Assembly: GCA_035771175.1 (NCBI GenBank)
Contig: CM069593.1
Location: 18,476,908-18,540,907, forward strand
Direction of reading: 5' to 3'
DNA: 64,000 nucleotides
Source: Paratinospora sagittata
Taxonomy: Eukaryota > Streptophyta > Magnoliopsida > Ranunculales > Menispermaceae
The position numbers and the translations under genes were made by a program. Position 1 is the first letter of the stretch; the number at the start of each line of letters is the position of its first letter. This document shows, in pieces, positions 38,127 to 50,781 of the stretch. The notes under the pieces are model-generated. The model had not been told where the DNA came from. It ran no database searches and saw nothing but the letters and a program-made list of their open reading frames with translations.

Positions 38127-39419
38127 AGGAAGGAAAATAGCGGAGTTTCTAAAAACAAACAAACAGATTGAATTAAAAAAGTGACTTCTTCCGGAAGCTG
38201 CCAGTGAAATAGGGAAGGCGTGTGTCCAATTACAGGTAAGCGTGTCCGTGTCTACGTGTCCCCGATAAACTCTGCCACTATCTACGTATTACCGATCCCT
38301 GCCCCACGTGCCACCGCCTTTTCTCTCTCTTTTCATATCTACGACGAAGGTCGGTGCAAGTTTTTGCGCGGGAAAACTTCTGGGTGTTTTTGATTAATGA
38401 GTTTAAATCATGGCCACTCGTTTAACTTGTTGAGAGAATGGTTGTGTGTGGGTGGGCCCACAATCTCTCACTCCTATCAAGTCTGGTGGAGTTATGTTTG
38501 ACACGTGGAATGTGATTGGCCGTTAACGAGGTGGTTGTGGGGCTACTTTCTCAGTTGATTGCACTTTTGAGGATGAAAAAGGACCGCACTGTTTTGGAAG
38601 TTCAAAAGTGTTCGTAGAAGAAACGAGAACTTTCGTTTAAATAATATGAAACAAATTGTTTGTAAGTGAATGTGACTACACTGGATAAGGCTATAGGTAG
38701 GCAACGTGTAAGCTGTTATTTCCTTTTATTTTTGGCTTTCGTATATTTCTTTATCAGTTGGGCGGCATGATCCACTGGACGACTTTCGGGCCCAAGCATT
38801 GCGATTTTATTTCAAAGGCCTTGAAGCCTATTATTAATTCTATCTAGTTGGTACAATTAATATACAGGTAATTTTAAATCTACTTATTAAAAACATTTTT
38901 TTTTATAGTCATTTATTATGTATTATTATTAAAAGTTTACAAAGCATGTAAGTAGGGTACTACAAAGTATTTTTATGGATACATTTAAAATTATCCTTAA
39001 TGTACTTACGTCCGTCCGTATATATCTCAGTATAACATCATCGATTGCTACTTCCTACGCTTGTGGGTAAGGAAATAGAACCCACAACCTCTTTTGAAGA
39101 AATTAGGATGCCAACCATTAGACCAAATGGTCTTTGACACCAAAAAATGTCTTTCCACACCCCCACCATATAACAAAAATATCTGTCCGGCTATCTCACC
39201 TTAAACTTCTTTCTTTTTCTACAACAGGTTAGAATGAATTCAGAACTTTAATTTTCTATACATAGTCAAAGAAGAAGGCTAATTAGAATTATATACCATT
39301 TAGTATTTGCTATTATCTATAGACCATAGATTTCAATGCTGACTTAGCTCTTAATAGTATAAAGTAAAGAAAGCAAAATTTATGTAGTCGATTTTATATA
39401 AATAAAAAAAGGCTTAGTT

Positions 39420-39609
39420 GATTGATTGTTGAAGGGTATTTTTTGTTTAGTCCTTCAAAATTTTCCCAATTGCTTGTTCTTCTTGTAGACATTGATAGTG
39501 GTGGCTCTCTGACTATAAGACCTGTGCGGAGTTTTTTTAGTTGTATAACTTTTTGTTCCCTATCTATTAATACAATTACCTCGTTTCTTATATATATATA
39601 TATATATAT
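39420..39609 (+). mobile_element. 5'-truncated LINE insertion (about 190 bp)
   Basis: The segment is flanked by a 13-bp direct repeat AAAAGGCTTAGTT (39407-39419 and 39610-39622). It ends in a (TA)n tail after a sequence like the 3' end of plant L1-type LINEs (CTATCTATTAATACAATTAC, then CTCGTTTCTTATATA). Long variable duplications and a simple-repeat tail fit target-primed reverse transcription. Confidence 0.6.
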
Positions 39610-40228
39610 AAAAGGCTTAGTTAGTTTTTTTTTTCCTTCTAATAGACCATAGATTCATCTCTATGCTATCTTATTTACTAAGAGAATAATAATGGCATAT
39701 AAGGGATTCCAGAAGCATTGTGGTTGAATTGTTTAAATTTCAATGAATTTGATAATGAACACTTAAATCTACAAAGAAGAGTGCTAAAAACAATTCCGGA
39801 TACATACCTGAAAATATACAAAATAAAATAACCGTAATGTACAAGAAGAATATTGCAAGAAGCTGGATTATAAATTAGGGTGCTCAAATTGCGAATCTTT
39901 ATAAAATACAACATTGAAAAAGTATTTCTATCACTATTATAAAGGAGAAAGTTTGTACTTTATCACTGTCCCAATTTTTATACCTATTTTACCCTTAAAC
40001 TTTTACTTAATTAGTTTTTATCTCCCTCTCCTATATGGGTTCCCGTCATGTGTTAACTCCTTCATTGTATATCAAAACATTTAATGCTTGGTAGATAGTT
40101 ACAAGTTTTATTTCTATTTTTACACCTTTTATCTTTTTTTTTTTTTGAAATGTATGTACCTTATAATAACGTCATTTTTATCCGTAGAGTATCCGTGTGT
40201 ATATATATATATATATACATATAATATA

Positions 40229-42576
40229 TGATGCTCGACCCGCGTTGGTTCAAGTGTCTTTGAATAATTTTACGTCGTTTAGAGTGCGCATGAAGTTGCG
40301 GAATAATCAGAGACCCGTTCAACGTCGAAACATGTCCAAAATGATGTTTTGAATCAATAGAACTCGCTCTATAGAGGAAGAAATTTTTGTCACTAATTAC
40401 ATCAATGGCTTGCACCCTAGATCACTGGTCCGATTGAGCTAAAATTTTGTCAGCTTATTCTTCTCTGATAGATCTTCATTATGAACAATGAAGATCTTAA
40501 TCGGAGCTGTCTACTATGACGTATAAGACTCCAAACACTATTTTTTAGATTTGCAGATTTTCTTGCGCAGTTTTGATCAAACGGTTGGATCTCGAAATTC
40601 CACCGTTGGATTGAGCTGAAAATTTACCATAAGGTTGGTAATGGAATCATAAAACTAACGGTTAAGATGTTAAATTGGTGAGTCGTTTGCAAGAAATTGA
40701 TTATCTAAGTGCAAGTAATTGCAGTAGAAAAATTGATTATTTTATTAAAGTGTGTGTTTTTAAGTGTAGGCCCAAAATGCTACTTAACCTCTATATAAGC
40801 CATTGAGATGTGATTTCTCTCATTTTTTCCTTCCAAAAGAGGCGAAGGAGCTTGAAGAATAGGAAATGAAGGGTTAATCTAGAGGATGTTGGGAGTCCAT
40901 CAATGGTGAAACTCCTAATTTCTAACAAGAAATTGATAGGGTTATAGGTATTTGACTTAAATTAAGATTTTGGACTTAGGATTTCCTATTTAATTTGCAT
41001 GTGATTTATGTTGAATACATGGGTAAATGTGCATATATAGTAGTTCAATTTACTTATTTTGATCAGTGGATAACCCTAGTATAATGTAATTTTGGCTTAT
41101 GCCATGTAATTTGAGAAATTTTAATGAATTTGGGAATTTGCCCAAATTTGGAGATTTTGACTTAGACTTAGTCAATTGTTGAAATTGACTTAATAAAGAG
41201 TCAAATTGACCCTAATTATAACTGAATGCCTCGTATTATAGTGGTTGGATCATAGGGATCAACTTATTGCATTCAATTGGGTTATATATGGTTTAATTTG
41301 ATTTTAAATGGTTGAATTGAGCAATATGAGATTGGCTCTTGTGTATAATCATTTTAGAATTTTAATTGGCTATGGAATTGGGTTTGATCATGGTTGTTTG
41401 GCATACTAGTGGACTAATTTTCTGTAAAATTTAAACCATGTTTCATACAGGGATTTTGGTTGATTTAAGTAACCCAAATAAGCCAATTGGGGATTGAGGT
41501 GCTTGGGATGATTGTGGTCATTCTAGTGCTCTCTTGTAGATTGGATTGGATTGGATTGGTTAAGTTTAGCCAATCAAGTTGTGTGTTTCTTTACTTTTTG
41601 GTTTCTATATGTGGCATTGTAGTATAGAAATACGTTTTAAATGCTTATCTATTGTAGTATACATGATTTGATGTCTCATGAAATGTATTTGAGCATAGTC
41701 TAATAGGGTTAACAATTGGGTAGTCTCATAGTTGAGATTTTCTTCGAGGAATCTCGTAAGTCTAGTGGTGATCTCTAATTGTGGACCTGACAGAGGATTT
41801 TTATGGGTTGTGTATGATAGGATTCGCCTAGGCATGATACTTGTCTTGGTGAGCGGATCTCATGGTTTATACAATCCTAGGAATTCTAATAGAATACAGG
41901 TAAGAGGTCGATCAGATGATGGATGTCGCGCACTCAGGCCCTTGTATTGATTCTTATTCAGGAGATGTTAGGATTGTATGCCCACGTTTATAAATTATAT
42001 GCATTGTCTTGTATATGACATGATGCATTATATTGAGTATATATGTAATATTATTTGTATCCATGATATTTAAATGGTTTTATTGATCTTGCAATGTTTT
42101 ACATAAATGCATATATATGTTGCTACTTGTAAAAAACATTCATTGAGCTTGTTGTAACGCACTTCTTACTCTTATCCTTTCAGGTTCGAATAGGAAGGGA
42201 AAGGGAAAAGCTTAGTTGTGAGTATTTTCTCTACACTTTTGTTACGTAGGTGTTTAGTACTTTTTCGCATTTATGTTGATAAATTGTACTATGTAACACC
42301 TAATGCTTATACTTAACACATATATGAGTTGTAATTTATGATTAAGTATGATTTTGTATATTTTGAACATTATGGATTTAGAAGAAAAAAAAAAGTTCAT
42401 GGTTGTCATTTGAGAATGTTTTTACATTGATGATCTAGTTATTGTCCATGTGTTTTGATGTTCATTAATAGGATTATGGTGTGTTATTAGAAGGCTGACG
42501 AGATGTCGGGATATCGATGGAGGATATACTCGGGGTTCCGTGCTGGTCATGACGTCACAGATAGTGAGTCGTGACA
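40229..42576 (+). mobile_element. LTR-like relic, probably Ty3/gypsy type
   Basis: About 2.35 kb starting TGATGCTCGACCC and ending GTCGTGACA, with a TATA box (TATATAAG, 40792) followed by a leader-like segment. It shares the block GAGACCC...GTCGAAA, GATTGGATTGGATTGG runs and a CAGGT...GTGAG segment near the 3' end with the solo LTR at 59717-62241, so the two are distant relatives. I found no target duplication and no primer-binding site after it, so the ends are approximate. It has no coding capacity. Confidence 0.5.
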
Positions 42577-44096
42577 CTTTCTCTTGTCAAGTGTTAAGTA
42601 GCAACGACACCTTTTAGGTATATAACAAAAATAAATTTTATAAAAATATTTTTTAACTATTATTATAATTTATAAATAGTACTTTATATTTAGTAGTTTC
42701 TATTTTATATTTAATAGTAGTTTATATTTAATATTTTAGATAAATAACACTTAATTAAAAATACTAAGATAAATTAAAATAATACTAAAACATTAAATGT
42801 TTAAATATTAAATATTAAATAAAAGAGTCACCATGTGTACTCACAGGGACAAATGATTTTCAGCCCTTCTGAATTTTTACATTATCTCATTGACTGTTTG
42901 AATTATAATAAAAGTAGTACAATGTATATAAAAAAAAATTATTTATATTTCTCAAAAATTTGTTATCTTGTTTAATAAATTATTTTTGTCAAAAAAAGAT
43001 GTCCATTGAACGAACTCATAAATAAGCTTTTAAAATATTCTAATTATAAGTTTTTATTTCAAAATAGTCTATTTGATCATGTTTTCATTACAAAAAAAAA
43101 AATAAGGTTTTAAAATCACATTAGATAACAACATCTCATTCATTTAAGCTTAATTTTATTTTAATCTCTTATATTTTTGTTTTAAATTAATTTTATTGAA
43201 TTAGTTTGATTATTATAAATTTAGACACTATTAAAGCACTTAAAACATATAAAAAAAATGAGAATATATATAATCAACTTATAATAGTATATATAGAGAT
43301 AGTTGACTTTTCTAGCGTAATCTACCTTAGATAATCAACTTATTCCAAACTGCTAGAAGTCATCTACACCACATTATTAATAATTTCCATCTTGTGGTGC
43401 CCACCCCATATATATCAATTTATGTTTCACTAAAACTATCACAAAATTAAGTTGCCTCTGATGATGACCGCATACATCGATTTTTTTGTTAATTTCACAA
43501 GCTTTAAATCGTGATGATATTAATCATCATACAATCTCATGAAAACTATCGGGTTGAGTAAAAAATGAAAATATTTGTCAAGATTGCCTCATTTCCAACC
43601 TCTAATTTTCTTTATTGACTAATATTAACTCTTGACTTCAACTAAAGACAGTCGAGGAATATTTCTTTTTTAAAACCAAAGAAATAATGAGATTGCGCCA
43701 CGTAAACCCGTAGTATGCTCTGGGTCAACCTCGTTGATTGGTTTCTTGACTTTGTCAAGGCAATTGTGTTGATCTTGAATGCCACGCGTCAGTGGTGTTT
43801 CACGTCCAGGTGTTACATGACTTGAAGTAAAGAATATGATCATCAAATTAAATACGGTACACGTGGTGGTGGGCTTGGAATTCTACGGTTCTGCAGTTAT
43901 TCTGGACCGAGCCAAGAAGCGAATTAGTTTAACTCTCCCTCGTTGGACCATGGAAACAAAGAACATTTCGTCACTGTTTTAATCACATGATATTCACATG
44001 TTTAGGAGTTAGGACAGCTTTTGCAATTGGAGTCTAAAGCGTTTTTTCTAAACGCAATCGAAAAAGTTTTTGAGATGCTGTTTTGTTCAAAAGAAA

Positions 44097-44235
44097 AATG
44101 TTAATCTAATTATATAAAAATATAATTATAAATATAATTATATATTTATATTTAATAAATATTTTGAAAAATATATAATATATACATTCAATAAATATAA
44201 ATATATAGTTATATTTTTATAATTAGATTAATATT
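44097..44235. mobile_element. Small AT-rich palindromic MITE
   Basis: About 139 bp with long terminal inverted repeats: AATGTTAATCTAATTATA at the left and the inverted form ending ATTAGATTAATATT at the right. Almost the whole unit can fold back. A similar AT-rich segment occurs at about 10300-10390. No clear target duplication was found. Confidence 0.5.
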
Positions 44236-44993
44236 CTCCTATTAAAACTTTAAAATTTATGTTTTCACGTGCAAACGTTGTCGTTGAAATGCCTAGTAAA
44301 CATTTTCGCTAAAATCTCTATTGAATCACGTAAGCAAACAGGGCCAATAAAACATGCTTCACTTTTACCAATATAAATTCCAAAATAATTAACTGTGGTG
44401 ACTGACCAACATATATATATATATGTATGTTGGTGTATGATAAGATATGATCTGATGTGCTGGTGCTGGCGCCCGTGAATCATGATCCAATAAAATCTAA
44501 ACAGCTAAGCCCTCCTTGAAATCGAACTATATCCCTCTAATTCCAGGCCCCTTGTATTATAACTAACGAACATGTACAACAGCTAAAATCTCTGCGAACT
44601 TCACTGCAGTTGGATTGACTAATATTATATTTAATTTACAAAGTAAATTATAATTACTTCATGTATATATCCTTGTTAATTATAGCTAGCAATTGTATAT
44701 TGATCTAACTCTATCAACACTCACCCAGTCACTACATCTTGGTTTTAAATCAAGTTAATCACTCATAATAATAGTAATTCCCGCAGTCATGCATATTACT
44801 CTAATAATATACTCTTTGCTTTCTTCCTTCAAGAACTTTTAATCTCTTATATATATAGCACACAATATATACAGAATTAAATTATTATAGACATGAATTT
44901 GAGTTGCATTTTTTTTTTTCTTAAATCATAGGTCATGACACATGAAGTTGTATTTTCTTTAAAGATATTTCAGGTGGTGATCAGTCCTTGGAA

Positions 44994-45001
44994 ACACGTG
45001 T
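44994..45001. promoter_or_regulatory. ABRE/G-box ACACGTGT upstream of CYP707A
   Basis: A palindromic ACACGTGT about 190 bp before the CYP707A start codon. ABRE-type elements fit the known ABA induction of CYP707A genes, but function here is inferred from position only. Confidence 0.45.
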
Positions 45002-45132
45002 ACGATAATAATATGGTGAAGATTTCGAAGAAATTTTAAGCATATCACCCAACCACCTTCCGCGTGGGCGACGGGAGCGTGAGAGCCTACGTAAACATGT
45101 ACACCTTGCGATTGCTTTCTGATCTTCTTCTC

Positions 45133-45139
45133 TATATAA
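45133..45139 (+). promoter_or_regulatory. TATA box of CYP707A
   Basis: TATATAA lies 57 bp before the start codon, implying a short leader of roughly 25 nt. Confidence 0.6.
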
Positions 45140-45189
45140 GCCACGTAGCAATTAGCTTCAACACCATCCTCTTCCCTCCAAATTAAGTT

Positions 45190-48100
45190 ATGGCACTTGC
45201 CGTCACCTTGCAACAATACTTCCTATCCTCTTCAATCTTTGAGACTTTCACCTTACTTCTCTTTGTCTTTTCTCTTTGTTTCTTCCTGTTTCAATGGTCT
45301 CATTCTCACCCAAAACACAAGCGCCTATTACCACCTGGTTCAATGGGCTGGCCATATGTTGGTGAGACACTCATGCTCTACTCTGAAAATCCAGACACTT
45401 TTTTCTCTACAAGGAAATCGAGGTGGGTCTAAAATTAATTTGAACAAAAATTATACATACATACATACCCATTATATATATATATATATATACTTTTGAT
45501 TAACAGCTAAAGTACTATTAATTGGTTTGATTTTTCTTTAATTTTTTTGGTGCAGGTATGGGAATATATTTAAGACCCATATATTGGGATGCCCATGTGT
45601 GGTTATCTCAAGCCCGGAAGCAACAAAGCTGGTGCTAGTGAATCAAGCTCATTTGTTTAAGCCAACTTATCCACCAAGTAAAGAGAAGCTTATAGGACCC
45701 GAAGCTATATTCTTCCACCAAGGTGATTACCATGCAAGGCTCAAGAAATTAATTCAGGCCACCTTTCTTCCTTTGTCCATAAAAGGATTTGTAACTGATA
45801 TTGAGCAAATTGTATTGGGTAGTATTTTGCCTTCTTGGAAGAATAGAACCGTTAACACTCTAAATGAGATGAAGAAGGTACGTATTATGTTGATTAGTGA
45901 TTGGATTGCTACTTATATTAATTATTTTCTTTATTAAAAATATTATGTATTAAAAAAAAAAAAAGTTCCTTATTTCATTTGCAGTTCACTTTAGATGTGG
46001 CGATACACTCGGCTTTTGGTGACTCTTCAGATATTGATACAGAATCCATTAAGCAATTATATCATCAATTGGACACAGGGTACAATTCCATGCCTCTTAA
46101 CCTCCCTGGAACTCAGTTTAGAGAAGCAATGAAGGTGAGCTTAATTAAGAAATTAAATAGGTGGTGCATATAAAGATATATAATTCATAAGAAAAATGTC
46201 TTATATATCGGTATCTATTTTTCAATACTAACACTCAGCTTCTTTAAATGTTTTGGGGATACGCGTGTATTGCGCTCGCATCCCCAAATACACATTTATC
46301 TCCAAGGAGATTGGGTGTCGGCGACGAAAAGTGTCGTTGGCACTAGCGTACATATAGCATTACTCAATTCATAATAGATTATTACTTAATTTTTTGCCAA
46401 CTCAATCATTAATCGGTTTTTTTTTTACTTATATATATGTAAACAGGCAAGAAAGCTACTAAACGAGACCCTTAGGAGAGTGATTGAGAAGAGAAGGGAA
46501 AATTATAAGATGCATGCGCAGCATGGTGTTGGTGGGGGGTTGCTCGGAGTCCTACTGAGCTCTAAACATCGTAAAGTTAATGATGATTATGATCTTACTG
46601 ACTCACAGATTGCTGATAATATTATTGGGGTTATATTTGCTGCTCGGGATACCACGGCCAGCGCTATCACATGGATTCTAAAATATTTGCATGATAACAA
46701 TGAGCTGTTAGATGCGGTCACGGTAAATTTCTCAATTAATATATATAATTGATAGTGTAGTTGTACGTGCTGTTGTATTTTTCTCTAGTTAAAATAATTT
46801 CAACTAATTATCTCTAGCTTACTGTAAAATCATTAATTATATAAGAGGGAGCAAGAAGGTATTGAAGAGGAAATTACAAAAGAGAACCGCAAGCTGACAT
46901 GGGAAGATACAAGAAATATGCCATTGACTAGCCGGGTAAGCATGCATGCATATATATATATATGTGTGGAATTAATGAATTAACAGATCTAATCAACTAA
47001 TGGGTAATTCTAAAACCAATGATAAAATTTTAAGTCATCTTAATTAAATCGATAATCCTAAAATCAATAAAGAAATTAAGTCATCTTAATGAAAATTAAG
47101 AGTGAGCAAGTTTTTGCGGCTGATCAATAAGCACTGTTTTGTATTTATCTAACATATAGGTGATTCAAGAGACGCTAAGAGCGGCTAGTATTCTCTCATT
47201 CACTTTCCGAGAAGCCGTCGAAGATGTAGAGTTTGAAGGGTACTTGATCCCTAAAGGATGGAAGGTGCTTCCCCTGTTTAGGAGCATCCATCACAGTGCA
47301 GATTTCTTCCCGCAACCTGAAAAATTTGATCCTTCCAGATTTGAGGTAGTACGACAGCTTAATATCTATATATATAATATATATAGATGGATTATGTGTC
47401 ATGGCTTGTATTTATATAATTAAAGAGCTACGTCGACATCATATGAACAATCACCTTAAATACATTATTAGATTGTTTGAAATCACATGTCAAAATGGTT
47501 CAATATAATCTTATATATGATTATATTTTTAACAATGTCAGTCATTAATGTCATTATAACGTTTTATTTATTTTTTTTAGTGTCCAACTTATCATTTTAG
47601 AGTCTTGAATTTAATTAAAATGCAATTCAATGGCGATATTGCAGGTACCACCTCGACCCAACACGTTCATGCCTTTTGGTCAAGGGGTTCACTCATGCCC
47701 GGGCAATGAACTGGCCAAGCTCGAGATGCTCGTCCTCATTCACCACCTCACCATCAATTACAGGTAAATATTATACGTAGAAGTTATTATGTATATGCAT
47801 GATGAATTATGAAATTGATGGATAAAAGATAGGCTATAATGAGCAATTATAGATAAAAGCAATGCTCCTCCTCCGGGAATTCTGACCATGCTCTTAGTGG
47901 ATGCTTTCATGTGGTCGTGTTTTTTCGATTTCAACAAAAAAAAAAAGAAAACATAAAAGCAATCCACTTACGTCTATTATGTATTAGTTGTAGACATTAT
48001 GCAACATGCCCGTTTAAATATTTAATAGAGCAATGCTAAATTGATTGAAATTATTGCACCAATTGTCATAAATCACTCTAACATCAGATTTTTACATTAA

Positions 48101-48357
48101 TTCATCAATACGATACACTTTTTAAAAATATAATAAATTTGATGTGAAGTCTTGGTACATCTTATTTATAGGAGCAAATGACATAAAAATTTCAATGGCA
48201 TTTTTTTATTTAATATGTTATTCATATCTTGATTTAATATTTCAGGTGGAAAGTTGTTGGAGAGGAGGATGGAATACAGTACGGCCCTTTTCCAGTACCA
48301 ACAAGAGGATTACCTATAAGAGTTACACCAAAATTAATACACCAAGCAAGAATCTGA
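45190..48357 (+). CDS. CYP707A: CYP707A cytochrome P450 (abscisic acid 8'-hydroxylase)
   Basis: Eight exons (45190-45422, 45556-45877, 45985-46134, 46447-46722, 46846-46935, 47160-47345, 47645-47763, 48246-48357) join in frame to 495 residues. CYP707A enzymes oxidise ABA at C-8' in the ER membrane, the main step of ABA breakdown. Visible features: an N-terminal hydrophobic anchor (about 14-38), the Pro-rich hinge [14 protein letters not shown], the I-helix AARDTT (300-305), the ExxR motif ETLR (361-364), FDPSRF, and the heme loop [10 protein letters not shown] with Cys437. All key residues are present, so the enzyme should be active. The eighth exon ends [11 protein letters not shown], as in the family. 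The acceptor of exon 5 is weak (ATATAAG), but it is the only one that keeps the frame. The family subgroup (A1-A4) is not assigned. Confidence 0.95.
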
Positions 48358-48740
48358 TAGCTAGCCCACACATCTAGGCATATATCCAATAAAAATGTTG
48401 AGAATCGATCTCTATTAATTTCTAGCTAGCTAGCTTAGCAGTAGTACTCTTGTTCTAGGTAGTAACCTACCTTTTCACCCACGTGTATTAACTAAATGAT
48501 CAGCACTTTTCAGTATATATCTATCATATGATGAGGGGTGTACCACGTTGGAGGAAGTAATGTGAAACCCATGTAGTTTATATGTGAACACTAGGTGACG
48601 CAAAGCGACGTGCAAGAGCAAACGCGGATGCACCATGTCCATTGGTTCGCAGGGAGCTGTAGAATTAATACATGCATATATAGGCCCTTCCATCCAATAT
48701 GACTTCCTATTTTCTATACACATCTTGCCCTATTCATCAA

Positions 48741-49309
48741 GGTTTACATTATTGACTTGCTTTTTAATTTAATAACTTAAAATGTAATACAACTCAATTC
48801 AATTCAACTTAATTAAGCCTCTCTCCACCTATCTAAAAATATAATACTACTTAAAAAATAATAATAAATTAAAGCTTATTTGTTTTCTCCCATAAATGTA
48901 TGGCACAAAACTTTTTCTTTCTTTTCTTGTTCCAATGTTTTTTTTTTTTCTTTTTATCTGTATACTCATGATCAACCAAGTCTTTTTTTAATTACATAGA
49001 GTTGATTACATGAACACAAGGTTTATATTACTAACTTGCTTTCTTAATTTAATAACTTAAAATGTAATACAACTCAGTTCAACTTAATTAAGTTATTTTT
49101 TTCCAAGTACTTAAAAATATAATACCATTTAAAAAATTATAGATTGAAGTTTATTTTTTTTCTCTCATAAATGTATCGTACAAAACTTTTTTTTTCTTAT
49201 ACCATTGTTTTTTTTTTTCTTTCTATGGTATACTCAACTAATCAACTTATATTCAATTGATCAACTAAGTCTTTTTCTAATTATATGGGGTCGACTACAT
49301 AAATTTACT
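48741..49309. repeat. 280-bp tandem duplication
   Basis: GGTTTACATTATTGACTTGC at 48741 recurs as GGTTTATATTACTAACTTGC at 49021. The following 280 bp also repeat, including the AATTTAATAACTTAAAATG block and the long T-rich stretch ending in a GATTACATGAA/GACTACATAAA segment. The copies differ by many substitutions and small indels, so the duplication is not recent. Confidence 0.8.
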
Positions 49310-50628
49310 CCCTCCGCATTCTTCTATAGGGCTATACAAACACTTAATAACATTAATTAACAAAAATGTCTTTGTCCTTGGCATAGTCTAATTTAATAGA
49401 TTTATATTATAATTGATCTGATAAAATTTTCATTGGTTGTTAGCTATTTAAAGCAACTTTCCTCTTTTATTCAAGCTTGGGTTGACTGTGTTTGAAGATA
49501 TACAAATAAATTAGCATCTAGGTAGTTCTTTCCATCTATATTTGTAGAATAAATGCAAGCAGAGTTTGAAGAAAGAAATCAGACGAAGTAACCAACAATT
49601 GGCCGCTTAATCAAACATAATCAATGACAAAGAAAGCAGATTTTTCTCCATTTTAATTAGAAAACTAAATACAAATTACTAAGGACATTTAGTCATGTAT
49701 TAAATGTGAGCAGATCCACTGAACCCGTCAAGTTAATTTCGTCAAGGCGTGGAGTCCCCATCTTATGGAAAGTTTGCCACGTCCATCCAATGCAACCCTT
49801 ACACCACATGGATTGCACATTTTCCCCTTAGACTGATAGAACCTTGGACACATATGTGGAAATTAATGGAGAGTCGATCCAGAAATTCAAAAGAATTTTG
49901 GTGACATAGTTTGAATTATTATACGATGAAAGTAAAATAGTTTGAGTTGTAATATGATAAAAGTAAAGATATATTGAGAATATTAAAGTTGTACATCGTT
50001 GTTTTTTCTTTAAAGTATGTTATAATACCTTCTTTTATATAGAATTAATACTTATATATGAATTATATTTTTACAATGCTTGTGTATAAAAAAAAAAAGT
50101 ATTATTTACAACATTTTCCAAGTAAGATTTACCATCATCACCTGTTTAAAGAGACAGGCATGTAAGGGAAATAAATAACTCAAAAGCCTTATCTGTTCAA
50201 CATTTTATTGTACAACTCAAAAGCCTCAAATTAACGCCTTTCTTGCCCTTTACTAATGTGCAGATCGAGCGCTGATGTATTATTTATCATATGCTTCAGG
50301 TTTTATTTTTTCAGATATAGTTTTGAATTATTTTAGCGTTATTTGAATTATGTGTAAGTCCATAAATGTAATACAATCCAATAATGATGAAGTGATGAAA
50401 ATAATTTTATCAATATCAACTAGAAATCTCATTTTAAACATTTTTCATAGAATAATTATTTATTGTAATGCCGGCCGCTATAAATGGGACAGTTGGATGT
50501 TGCTGATTTATCAACCAGTATGATTCATCAAAGCGGTCCACGTCATTGATTACGTAGTTTGAAATCACCCAACAGTTTGTCGGGATTTAGGGCTTAGATA
50601 TTGGCTTGTGAATTGCAAGTTTTTGACA

Positions 50629-50781
50629 ATGGAGGGGTTGACTAGGTCGTCGTTCAAGAGGATCTACGTCGCTGTCTACAAGTCTTACGGTGTCGCCACA
50701 AATGGTGATTATGGCATCGTGTGGTATCTTTCCCAGATGACACTTCTTATCCTTATCTTACCCTCGTATGCGACGCTTTGA
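50629..50781 (+). CDS. Short unidentified ORF, possible gene fragment
   Basis: An ATG-started frame of 50 residues lies 150 bp after a good TATA box (TATAAAT, 50479-50485). Local composition is richer in GC than the flanks. The start is polar and basic (MEGLTRSSFKRIYVAVYKSY), the end hydrophobic. I do not recognise it. It could be the first exon of a decayed gene, a captured gene fragment, or chance. Confidence 0.2.
   Translation: MEGLTRSSFKRIYVAVYKSYGVATNGDYGIVWYLSQMTLLILILPSYATL

Larger units (their letters stand above)
38150..45120. other. Gene-free stretch with transposon remains
   Basis: No host gene is recognised in these 7 kb. It holds a short LINE insertion (39420-39609), an LTR-like relic (40229-42576) and a palindromic MITE (44097-44235), listed separately. 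The segment 43680-43940 is richer in GC and has several ACGT motifs; with 44900-45120 it probably belongs to the CYP707A promoter. Confidence 0.55.

Noticed and set aside
37781..38140. Plus-strand ORFs opposite the SMR gene
   Set aside because: They are antisense shadows of a well-supported SMR coding sequence.
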